Assembly (NCBI GenBank): GCA_049324695.1
Contig: JBMOMJ010000048.1
Location: forward strand, 310,001-374,000
Origin: PMG-095 sp049324695
GTDB taxonomy: Bacteria; Myxococcota_A; Polyangia; Polyangiales; Polyangiaceae
Length of the DNA: 64,000 nt
Direction: 5' to 3'
A model generated the notes under the pieces. That model was not told where the DNA came from, did no database searches, and saw only the letters and a program-made list of their open reading frames with translations. The translations under genes were made by a program, and so were the position numbers. Below are positions 24,969 to 32,482 of this stretch, piece after piece (position 1 is the first letter of the stretch; the number at the start of each line of letters is the position of its first letter).

Positions 24969-25925
24969 TTGGCGCAAAAGATCCCCGACTACATTGCTAA
25001 GATGATGGCCGATCGCGCGTGGCGCATGGCTCACTACGTGTGGCACGAGGTTCGAAACATGTGGTTGCTTTACGACGACGCGACCCGGAACGCGCTCAGA
25101 ACCCTCGGCTGGGAGCCGCCGCGGCCAGCGCGGGAGGCGGGAGCCAACGGTCAGCCAAAGCCCATTCTCACGAACGACTCGGGAGAAGACTTCCTGTACA
25201 TGCATCGTGAGATGATTCGCGCCGTTAACGAGCGGCTCGCAGGAGATCCGCAGTACCCCCGCGTTGAGGGCTGGAAGTCCCTGCCCTTGCCGCAGGACAC
25301 CGACTATCCAGTGCCCCCGGCGTGGGATACGGGAGATGCTGAATTCAACGACTACCTGGGCAGCGTGAAGGGCGATGCGGCTTTCAACAATCAATTCAAA
25401 CCGTGGCAGACACGCTACACCGACCCAGCATTCTTAAAGACGATTTCGCTGGGCGAACTCGGCGCGAGAATCGAGTTCACCATCCACAACCAAATGCACA
25501 TGCGCTGGTGCGCGCAACCAGCAATGGGAATGCGCCCCGAGGTGGACGCCGCGAACCCGAACGCAATCGATACGAAGTGGGACAAGAGCGAGTACGACTG
25601 GCTCGGCGACACCTACTCGAGCCACGTCAACTCTACGTTCTGGAAGGTTCACGGCTGGGTTGACGATCGCATCACCGATTGGGCCACAGCGAACAATGTG
25701 AGCACCATCCAGTGGAAGGGCACTTGGCTCGGCAAGATGCCCCACGAGCCCATAGCCCATTCATTCCTTACTGTCATGGCCGAGCGCGCCAGCGCAATCA
25801 CGTCAGCAAAAGCCAGCCATAGCCATGACCACGGTCACGTGAAAGAGTTGGAGCAAGTCGCACGTCTGATCGCGCGCAGCGGGAAATTCTGTCATTTCTA
25901 CGATCGCATTGAGCTGCCCAAATAG
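24969..25925 (+). CDS. Type-3 copper (tyrosinase-like) protein, unusual
   Basis: 318 residues with a TTG start behind AGGAGG. Six histidines have the order and spacing of a dinuclear copper centre: CuA His22-x3-His26 and His79 (FLYMHREM), CuB His173-x3-His177 (IHNQMHMRW) and His228 in FWKVHGWVDDRI, close to the tyrosinase CuB pattern. There is no signal peptide. A His-rich patch HSHDHGH occurs near residue 280. The next gene starts two bases after its stop and encodes a PD-(D/E)XK protein. Function unknown; phenol oxidation, oxygen sensing or a defence role are all possible. Confidence 0.55.
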   Translation: MAQKIPDYIAKMMADRAWRMAHYVWHEVRNMWLLYDDATRNALRTLGWEPPRPAREAGANGQPKPILTNDSGEDFLYMHREMIRAVNERLAGDPQYPRVEGWKSLPLPQDTDYPVPPAWDTGDAEFNDYLGSVKGDAAFNNQFKPWQTRYTDPAFLKTISLGELGARIEFTIHNQMHMRWCAQPAMGMRPEVDAANPNAIDTKWDKSEYDWLGDTYSSHVNSTFWKVHGWVDDRITDWATANNVSTIQWKGTWLGKMPHEPIAHSFLTVMAERASAITSAKASHSHDHGHVKELEQVARLIARSGKFCHFYDRIELPK

Positions 25926-25927
25926 AA

Positions 25928-27283
25928 GTGCAGCACGGCGCCAAGGACCTACAACAGCACCTCATGTGGAACGATCCGGAGACCGCCCTCAGCATACTCG
26001 AACACCAGCTTCGTGCCTTGCTCGCGGCTGAGGGTGCGAGGCAACTAAGAATGTTGCCGAAGTTCATGGGCTTCTTAGAGCGAGAAACTCTACTTGGGTC
26101 GGCACTCCGCGACCTCGATGCCGAAGCGGAACGCGCGCTGGCAGACTACGTGCAAACCTGCGCTGCGTGCCGAGCTGAACTCAAACGACTCTGGACGACG
26201 CACGGGAAGACCGTCAAAAAGAAACTCGCAAGCAGTAGCGGCGCTCACGTCGACGCCTACGAACCACTCGCCGGATTCGACACGGCGCTCGACACGGCGA
26301 GCCAAGTAGAAATGCCCGAGCTTCCAGTTGACGATGAGCTGTCCGACGAGCCTACACGACGGCAAATCAAGTCCGTGATCCATTGGGTGCAAAGCACGCA
26401 GTCAAGCACCGCTAAAGACACGAGCCGACGGCTGTTGCGCGAACTGAGGACTATTCTTCGCCAAGAGGAGACCGCTTTTCGCTCTCTTAAGCTTGACGCC
26501 GATGGGCTCGGCGGATTCGCCGCGCACCGGTTGCGCGAGCTCGTTCAGAGGATTCATCCTGCGGCAGAAGACGTGCCGCGGCAAGCAGCCCACGAGGAGC
26601 TGCGCTCAGCTATTCTCTCACGCAACACGGGTCTAGGTGCGGACATGGGGCGTCGACTGCTCCAAGCCGCTTGCGAGATGGTCGTGCGCGACGCGACTGT
26701 TCTTGTCGACGAGATTCGCTTGCGCATCTTGCTTGGACTCTCGCGGCACGGTGTTCTGCAACGCTACGCCGCCCGATGCGAAACGTTTCGCGCTGCGCAC
26801 CTCCGGAAGGTCGCGCAAAGCAGATCGCACGAGCGTCAGCTCACACTTGATCTCGCCGAATATCTTTTCGAAGCCGGGTTCACGCCCTTGATAGACCCGC
26901 AAATTGGGGGCCTGAAGCCGGACATCATCGATGCGGCCGGCAGCTCTCTCTTCTATGTGGAAGCAAAACAGTACAACGATGCACGCGCCGCGAGCGAATT
27001 GCCCAACGCTTACCACCAGGTCTGGTCGACTTGGCTTCGAGTTGAGAAGCAGCATCGCCTTCACGAAGGTTTTCTCGTCGTGTTTCGCCGCGGCGGCCCG
27101 CTCGTCGAGCTTCCGAGGCACCTCGACTATGGCCACCGCCGGCTGCACTCGCTTTTGATCGACATCTCGGACAGCTCCCGCGCCGGCAGCAACGAGCACA
27201 CGCCACCCAGAGTACTGGACCCAAGCCAGTTGCTTCCACCTGTTGGACCAGTCGCTCGACGACGACGAAACGCGAAGACTTGA
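25928..27283 (+). CDS. PD-(D/E)XK nuclease-like protein partnered with tyrosinase-like gene
   Basis: 451 residues, start GTG 25928 two bases after the previous stop (a later ATG at 25964 is possible). The first 290 residues are helical and not recognised; CAAC (near 79) is the only short Cys pair. The C-terminal domain has a nuclease core: LTLDLAEYLFEAGF, KPDII and FYVEAKQY (about 304-345), giving the Glu-Asp-Glu-x-Lys pattern. Restriction-like nucleases of this form occur in defence systems. Coupling to the copper-protein gene suggests a two-gene module. Confidence 0.6.
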   Translation: MQHGAKDLQQHLMWNDPETALSILEHQLRALLAAEGARQLRMLPKFMGFLERETLLGSALRDLDAEAERALADYVQTCAACRAELKRLWTTHGKTVKKKLASSSGAHVDAYEPLAGFDTALDTASQVEMPELPVDDELSDEPTRRQIKSVIHWVQSTQSSTAKDTSRRLLRELRTILRQEETAFRSLKLDADGLGGFAAHRLRELVQRIHPAAEDVPRQAAHEELRSAILSRNTGLGADMGRRLLQAACEMVVRDATVLVDEIRLRILLGLSRHGVLQRYAARCETFRAAHLRKVAQSRSHERQLTLDLAEYLFEAGFTPLIDPQIGGLKPDIIDAAGSSLFYVEAKQYNDARAASELPNAYHQVWSTWLRVEKQHRLHEGFLVVFRRGGPLVELPRHLDYGHRRLHSLLIDISDSSRAGSNEHTPPRVLDPSQLLPPVGPVARRRRNAKT

Positions 27284-27373
27284 ATGGCGGCGCGCAAATC
27301 GTGCGCACACAAGCCCCAGAGACTTCATTATTCGGGAAAGTGAACTCGGCACGCACCTTGCTCGCGTCTCAAC

Positions 27374-28453
27374 ATGACCGGCGACCTGCTCGTGGTTGGC
27401 GGCTACGGCGTAGTTGGGCGCCGCGTCGTTGCGCGCTTGGCTCCGCTGCTCCCGGGACAACTGATCGTCGGCGGACGCGACGAGAGCAAAGCCGCGATCC
27501 TGAGCCACGACGTCGGCAACGGCACTCGAGGGCGCAAGATTGACGTGAACGTTCGGAGCTCCGTCGATGCTGCGCTCGAAGGGGTGGGAACTGTGCTCAG
27601 CTGCGTCGCTCAAAGCGAGCCGCATCTGTTGCGCGCTGCTGTTGCGCGTGGGCTCGCGTACACCGACACGTCCCCGCGCTTGGCGTTCTGGCGTGCCACC
27701 GATGAATTGGTCGATCAGGCGCAGCACACGGGCGCGCGGATTGTGCTCGGTGCAGGGCTGTCGCCGGGGGTTTCGAATATGATGGCAGCGCGAATGGCTG
27801 CGATGCTGGGCGGCGTCGATATGATCGAGACCGCCATCGCGCTCAGTCTCGGCGACGAGTACGGCCCCGACTCTATGGTACATGTGCTCGAGTCGCTGAA
27901 GCAGCCGTTCGAGATTCTTCGGGAGGGCCACTCTCACTCCGCGCTTCCATTCACGGAAAGTAGGACGGTCGAGTTCCCTCCACCTATTGGTCCGCAGCGC
28001 GCCTACGTGTTTCCGTGGTCGGACGTTGTGAACTACCCGAGCACGCTCGGTGCGCAAACGAGCGTCGGGCGGTTCGCGCTACTGCCAGCCTGGCTTGGCC
28101 GCGCCGCCAGCGGGCTGATGAAGCTCGGCGTCAGCGGGTTGCTGCACGGCTCGAGCGCGGCAAGCAGAAGGCGCAAGGCAATCGATGGTTTGAAGCGGTG
28201 GTACACCGGACACGACGAGTTCGGTCTCGTTGTGCGCGCCGAGCGAGCTGGCCGCGTCTTGACGATGTCGCTCGGCGGCCGCCAGCAGGCGGAGATTACC
28301 GCGTATGCGGCGGCCGACTTCGCTCGCCAGCTGGCTCAGGGAGCTGTCCAGCGCCCCGGGCTCTGGTTTCCCGAACAGGTCTTCGACCCCGAACGCTTCT
28401 TGTCGTCGTTGGCCGAAGCTGGTTGGTCCACCGCCACTGGCACCTCGAGCTAG
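27374..28453 (+). CDS. Saccharopine dehydrogenase-like NAD(P)-binding protein
   Basis: 359 residues from ATG 27374. The Rossmann start LLVVGGYGVVGRRVV (GxGxxG-like, residues 5-19) and the downstream VLSCVAQSEPHLLRAAVARG and YTDTSPR match the saccharopine-dehydrogenase NADP-binding family. The substrate cannot be assigned; many members are trans-acting enoylreductases or unknown oxidoreductases. It separates the phage-like block from the copper island and is probably ordinary chromosome. Confidence 0.8.
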   Translation: MTGDLLVVGGYGVVGRRVVARLAPLLPGQLIVGGRDESKAAILSHDVGNGTRGRKIDVNVRSSVDAALEGVGTVLSCVAQSEPHLLRAAVARGLAYTDTSPRLAFWRATDELVDQAQHTGARIVLGAGLSPGVSNMMAARMAAMLGGVDMIETAIALSLGDEYGPDSMVHVLESLKQPFEILREGHSHSALPFTESRTVEFPPPIGPQRAYVFPWSDVVNYPSTLGAQTSVGRFALLPAWLGRAASGLMKLGVSGLLHGSSAASRRRKAIDGLKRWYTGHDEFGLVVRAERAGRVLTMSLGGRQQAEITAYAAADFARQLAQGAVQRPGLWFPEQVFDPERFLSSLAEAGWSTATGTSS

Positions 28454-28481
28454 CACTACCCAGCTGGGGCTCGCATGCCGC

Positions 28482-28838
28482 TCACTGAACGAGCACGACG
28501 CCCTTCACCATGTCCATGCTGCACGCGTAGCTCAGGGTGCCGGACTTCGGGAACGTCACCGCGATCTCGACGGGCTTGTTCAAGGGCAGTTCGCGTTCGA
28601 CCTGCTTACCTTCGCCGAGCGAGACGACGACGCTCTTAGCGCAGGTGACGTCCGTCTTGCGCGTGAAGACGAGCGTGACGGGCTTCTTTGCCGGCACCTT
28701 GATATTGTCCGGCGCAAAGCCCTCGGATGTGACTGCGATTTCGATGCGTGCGGCCGGCTTTGCCGAGTCGGCGAGCGCGGTGCCGCTAATCGCGGCGAGC
28801 GGGACGGCAAGCGGGAGGAACAGTCTGAGAAGCTTCAT
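28482..28838 (-). CDS. Periplasmic cupredoxin-domain protein
   Basis: 118 residues from ATG 28838. Residues 1-24 are a signal peptide ending ALA. The mature part is a single cupredoxin fold: ITSEGFAP-type start, VTCAKSVVV (candidate Cys) and TLSYACSMDMV (Cys plus Met ligands). It probably binds or shuttles copper in the periplasm. It has its own predicted ECF promoter in the 64-base gap after the multicopper oxidase gene. Confidence 0.8.
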   Translation of the reverse strand: MKLLRLFLPLAVPLAAISGTALADSAKPAARIEIAVTSEGFAPDNIKVPAKKPVTLVFTRKTDVTCAKSVVVSLGEGKQVERELPLNKPVEIAVTFPKSGTLSYACSMDMVKGVVLVQ

Positions 28839-28861
28839 GGGGGACGTCCTTTCATCTTGGA

Positions 28862-28887
28862 GACGCAAGCGGCGCGCGCTGATTACA
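28862..28887 (-). promoter_or_regulatory. Predicted ECF promoter of cupredoxin gene
   Basis: On the minus strand: TGTAAT (28887-28882), exactly 16 bases, then CGTC (28865-28862), 24 bases before the start codon. Same architecture as three other sites in the island (31998-32023, 32396-32421 and 32445-32470). Confidence 0.6.
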
Positions 28888-28902
28888 CCTCGCGCCGTTT
28901 CT

Positions 28903-30132
28903 TCATTTGGGCGCTTCGACTTTTCGCGGCGTCGTGCCTTCGGGATTCTTGTACCAGCCGGGATCTGAGTAGTTCGTGATGCCGGCGCGCACTTTCAAGA
29001 TGGTGAACATGCCGCCCATCTCGACCGGTCCGTAGGGGCCGTCGCCGGTCATCATCGGCAGGGTGTTCTTGGGGCGACCCATCTCCATCATATTGCCCAT
29101 GCCGGTCTCGCCCATGGCCATGTAGCCGGGGAGCAGGGCCCGCACCTTGTTTTCGAGCGCTTTGGGTTGAGGGACGCCGAGCATGTTCGGGACCTCATGG
29201 CTCATCGCGTTCATGGTGTGGTGCGACTTGTGGCAGTGGAAGGCCCAGTCGCCTTCGACGTTCGCGACCATTTCTACGGTGCGCGTGGAGCCGACGGGTA
29301 CGCTGACGGTGGTTTCGGGGCGGCGCGCTGATTTGGGTACTGGTCCTCCATCGGTTCCGACTTCTTGGAACGCGTAGCCGTGGACGTGAATTGGGTGGCT
29401 GTCCATCGAGAGGTTCCCGAAGCTGAAGCGCACCCGCTCGCCCTTCTTCACGACCCACGGATCGGTGCCGGGCCACACGCGGCTGTTGAACGTGAACAAG
29501 TTGAAATCGGTCATGATGTTCGGGTTCGGCGTTGCCGTGCCGGGCTCGACGTACCACTCGTGCAACATCACCACGAAGTGGCGATCCACCTTCGGCACCT
29601 CCGGGACTTTCGGGTGGATGACGAAGAAGCCCATCATGCCCATCGCCATCTGCACCATCTCATCCGAGTGTGGGTGGTACATGAAGACGCCGTTCTGCTT
29701 CAGCCTGAACTCGTAGACGTAGGTCTCTCCGGGCTCGATGTGCGGCTGATTCAGACCAGCAACGCCGTCCATGCCGTTCGGCAGCAAGATGCCATGCCAA
29801 TGCACGCTGGTGCGCTCGGGCAGCTTGTTCTCCACGTAGATGCGGACGCGATCGCCTTCGACGGCCTCGATCGTGGGACCTGGCGTCGAACCGTTGTAGC
29901 CCCAGGCGTTCACGACCATGCCCTTGGCGAATTCGCGTTTCACGGGCTCCGCGGTGAGTCGGAATTCTTTAACGCCGTCTTTCACGGTGAACGGCAGCGT
30001 CGAGCCGTTCGGCGTCACCACGGGAGTGTACGGCAGCTTCGCGGGCGCAGCGCTCTGTGCAACCGCGGCCCTCGAGAGGACGCAGACAGCTGCAGCCAAC
30101 AGAAAGGCGAGCAGTGAGTGAACGGCTTTCAT
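28903..30132 (-). CDS. Multicopper oxidase, CopA/PcoA-like
   Basis: 409 residues with a signal peptide ending AVAQ. All copper sites are visible: HWHGILLPNG (near 103), MYHPHSDEM, HPIHVHGYAF and HCHKSHHTMNAM. The tail is methionine-rich (MGNMMEMGRP, VEMGGM), as in cuprous oxidases of copper resistance. It would oxidise toxic Cu(I) in the periplasm. Its start overlaps the stop of the outer-membrane factor gene (ATGA), so it is in one operon with that gene and the HMBD lipoprotein. Confidence 0.9.
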   Translation of the reverse strand: MKAVHSLLAFLLAAAVCVLSRAAVAQSAAPAKLPYTPVVTPNGSTLPFTVKDGVKEFRLTAEPVKREFAKGMVVNAWGYNGSTPGPTIEAVEGDRVRIYVENKLPERTSVHWHGILLPNGMDGVAGLNQPHIEPGETYVYEFRLKQNGVFMYHPHSDEMVQMAMGMMGFFVIHPKVPEVPKVDRHFVVMLHEWYVEPGTATPNPNIMTDFNLFTFNSRVWPGTDPWVVKKGERVRFSFGNLSMDSHPIHVHGYAFQEVGTDGGPVPKSARRPETTVSVPVGSTRTVEMVANVEGDWAFHCHKSHHTMNAMSHEVPNMLGVPQPKALENKVRALLPGYMAMGETGMGNMMEMGRPKNTLPMMTGDGPYGPVEMGGMFTILKVRAGITNYSDPGWYKNPEGTTPRKVEAPK

Positions 30133-31553
30133 GGTCTTTCCTCTTTCGCTTCCGAGGTCGCCGCAGAGTGCGCCGCCGGTGGCTTCGCGTCTCTTGCATC
30201 GAGGCGACCGCCGATGACGTGCTCGAGCTCGCTGCGGGCAATCCAGTAGTCGCGTAGCGCCTCGATGTACTCGCGATAGGTGTCGACCTCGGTCTGCTTT
30301 GCCTGCAGGAGCTGATAGACGCCGAGTAGCATCGCGTCGTACTGCTGCTGCGAGAATCGCACGACGTTCTCCCGCAACGGGACGAGCACCTTTCCGTACT
30401 GCTCGACCACCGCGCGGGCGGTAGCGACCCGTGCTTGCGATGCGCGGACGTCCGAGCGAACGTCGATCGCCAGCGAGCGCAGCCGGTTTTCGGCTTGGCG
30501 TTTGTAAGCCTCGAGCTTTGCTATCTGCGCTTGGCGCTGATCGAAGAGCGGAATCTCGAGCGCAACGCTAGGACCGAATGAAAGGCGCTTGGTGTCGCGC
30601 AGCCGCCCGGCTTCCACCGAAACGTTCACGGTACCGGTCCACCGGGTTCCCTTCGCCAGCGATAGGCCATAGTCCATTGCCTGGATGCTGCGACGTGCCG
30701 CCGCCACATCCAGGCGCTGCGCGATGGCGACTGATTCCAAGCGATTCACGGTGGGCTCGCTCTGCGGGAGCTCCGGCAGCTTGGCCGCGATCTTCCACGC
30801 CGTGCGCGCGCCCCAAAGACCCATGTGCTTGTTCAGAGTTTCTCGAAGAATCGCGGCTTCTCCGGCCGCGCGCTCTCGGTCTAGCGTCGCCTGCGCGGCG
30901 AGAGCGAGTTCGGCATTGAGCGCGAGGTCACTCATATTGCCGGCGCCGTGCTGGCTCTTCGCGAGCTCGGCAGAAGCGTTCGCGGCGTCCTCGACCAAAC
31001 GACGCAGTGCAAGCATCTGCTCAGCTGCCTGCGCGGTGAAATACGCTTCTCGCACCTCGGCGGCGAGCTCAAGAACGCGGTAGCCCACCGCAAGCTTCGT
31101 CGCTTCGAGTTCGGTCGCTGCGACGCGCTTGCGAAACGGCATCGTCAGCAAATCGAGGAAGTCCATCTCGAGCGATGCGAACAGATTGGGCGAGAGGTGC
31201 TCGCCTTCCCACGCCGTGCGACCGATGGAAAAGACCGGATTTCGCAGCAGACCTGCCTGAACCAGATCCGCCTGAGAGATCGAAAGCTCTTCGAACTCCG
31301 CTTGCAAAGCCGGGTTTGCGAGCAGCGCGACTTGAACAGCCGCATCCGGGGTCAGGTCGCGTTTCAAGAGGTCATCGATGGCGCGCTCCACCTGGCGGTC
31401 TTCCGCGCCGCCCTGATTCCAACGCACTGAATGGCCTGTGTGCGCAGTCACGGTGCGGGCCACTTCATCGAACGCCGGCTTCGCCGAAGTCGAAGCGCAT
31501 CCAGACGCAAAAGCCACCAGGCCGGCGGCAACTGAACCTAACCACGTTCTCAT
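30129..31553 (-). CDS. CusC/TolC-like outer-membrane efflux lipoprotein
   Basis: 474 residues. ATG 31553 follows GAGGGGTG; a GTG three bases earlier is also in frame. An N-terminal lipobox FASGCAS indicates lipidation. Two long coiled-coil repeats (about 85-260 and 290-460, with Ala/Gln/Arg heptads) are those of outer-membrane efflux proteins. No RND or MFP gene is adjacent; it sits between a metal-binding lipoprotein and a multicopper oxidase. It may serve as a CopB/PcoB-like outer-membrane partner or pair with CusBA encoded further right. Confidence 0.85.
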   Translation of the reverse strand: MRTWLGSVAAGLVAFASGCASTSAKPAFDEVARTVTAHTGHSVRWNQGGAEDRQVERAIDDLLKRDLTPDAAVQVALLANPALQAEFEELSISQADLVQAGLLRNPVFSIGRTAWEGEHLSPNLFASLEMDFLDLLTMPFRKRVAATELEATKLAVGYRVLELAAEVREAYFTAQAAEQMLALRRLVEDAANASAELAKSQHGAGNMSDLALNAELALAAQATLDRERAAGEAAILRETLNKHMGLWGARTAWKIAAKLPELPQSEPTVNRLESVAIAQRLDVAAARRSIQAMDYGLSLAKGTRWTGTVNVSVEAGRLRDTKRLSFGPSVALEIPLFDQRQAQIAKLEAYKRQAENRLRSLAIDVRSDVRASQARVATARAVVEQYGKVLVPLRENVVRFSQQQYDAMLLGVYQLLQAKQTEVDTYREYIEALRDYWIARSELEHVIGGRLDARDAKPPAAHSAATSEAKEERP

Positions 31554-31559
31554 CACCCC

Positions 31560-31964
31560 TCACTTCTTCGGTACGAGCTTCATCCCGCACTTGGGACAGA
31601 CACCGGGCGCGTTCGACGTCACCTCGGGATGCATTGGGCACACGTAGGTAAGGCCCTCAGTCGCTGGCGCACCTTCATTCCCTGCGGGCGTCGGCGCCGA
31701 GCGCATCGAGGCCGGCGGGGTGCCGTGGTCGTGATCACCGTGACCGTGCGCACCGTGGTCGTGGTCGCTCGGCGGGTGCTCGCCTTGTGGACGCTCGGTC
31801 TCGCGTTTGGGCGCGCCAGCGGAAGCAACCAGAGGGTTCGTGCCTTCGGGCGCCGCGGGGCTGGCGGGGTCGCGCAGTGACTGCGAGACGGGAAGCGGCC
31901 CAGCGCTGCAGGCGCCGAGGAACGCACCGATCGTGGCGATCTTAACTTTGGTCCGGGTCTTCAT
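31560..31964 (-). CDS. Heavy-metal-binding-domain lipoprotein
   Basis: 134 residues. Signal with lipobox LGACS. A His/Asp-rich linker (HDHGAHGHGDHDHG) precedes a C-terminal heavy-metal-binding domain, YVCPMHPEVTSNAPG then CPKCGMKL (about 105-131), the same module found twice in the ATPase at 41928. Likely binds copper in the periplasm and is first gene of the operon with the outer-membrane factor and multicopper oxidase. Confidence 0.85.
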   Translation of the reverse strand: MKTRTKVKIATIGAFLGACSAGPLPVSQSLRDPASPAAPEGTNPLVASAGAPKRETERPQGEHPPSDHDHGAHGHGDHDHGTPPASMRSAPTPAGNEGAPATEGLTYVCPMHPEVTSNAPGVCPKCGMKLVPKK

Positions 31965-31997
31965 CTTCTTCCTTCCGGATGTGGCGTACCTGCTGCT

Positions 31998-32023
31998 GAC
32001 GTAGATCTCGCCGAAGCATTACA
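31998..32023 (-). promoter_or_regulatory. Predicted ECF promoter of HMBD lipoprotein operon
   Basis: Minus strand TGTAAT (32023-32018), 16-base spacer, CGTC (32001-31998), 34 bases before ATG 31964. A perfect match to the island consensus. Confidence 0.65.
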
Positions 32024-32120
32024 CTTACGAAGAGCTTCGTTTACCGGGCTGCGTAGGCGTGAACCGGCGAGGCGTGACCGAACCGCGCCCGTTCGCGCTG
32101 CGCTGGAAGTCCACAGGGGG

Positions 32121-32348
32121 CTAGGCCGCACGCTCACTGGATGGGTAGCCGGCTTCGCCCAGCGCTTCGACCAGCTGAGCGATGGATGAGCGTGCTGGGT
32201 CGTGCTGGACGATGACGATGCCGTCGCGGAGCTTCACGTCCACCTTGGCGACACCCTCGAGCTCGGTGAGCGCCGCCGTGACGTGGCGGAGGCACGAACC
32301 GCAGGACATTCCTTCGACATCAAGCACCGTTTCGCGTTCGTTGTTCAT
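32121..32348 (-). CDS. copZ: CopZ-like HMA-domain copper chaperone
   Basis: 75 residues, single heavy-metal-associated domain with the metal motif MSCGSC (residues 14-19) and ferredoxin-like beta-alpha-beta pattern. It would deliver Cu(I) to the divergent P1B ATPase. The Gly between the cysteines' flanks is a minor variation of MxCxxC. Confidence 0.88.
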   Translation of the reverse strand: MNNERETVLDVEGMSCGSCLRHVTAALTELEGVAKVDVKLRDGIVIVQHDPARSSIAQLVEALGEAGYPSSERAA

Positions 32349-32395
32349 CGTTTTACTCCTTGCGACGGCCGAATCTGAGCCGCCCTCGTCCTATA

Positions 32396-32421
32396 GGCGC
32401 AGCGCTCGGCGATTCATTACA
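32396..32421 (-). promoter_or_regulatory. Predicted ECF promoter of copZ
   Basis: Minus strand TGTAAT (32421-32416), 16 bases, CGCC (32399-32396) rather than CGTC. It lies back-to-back with the copA promoter, 23 bases apart. Confidence 0.5.
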
Positions 32422-32444
32422 TGGGACTCCGCACGAATTTGCCC

Positions 32445-32470
32445 TGTAATACTGGAAAGCCTTCCGCGTC
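32445..32470 (+). promoter_or_regulatory. Predicted ECF promoter of copA-corE operon
   Basis: TGTAAT (32445-32450), 16 bases, CGTC (32467-32470). The start codon is only 13 bases past the -10, so the mRNA would be nearly leaderless and has no room for a normal Shine-Dalgarno. Confidence 0.6.
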
Positions 32471-32482
32471 CCTCCGGTTACC

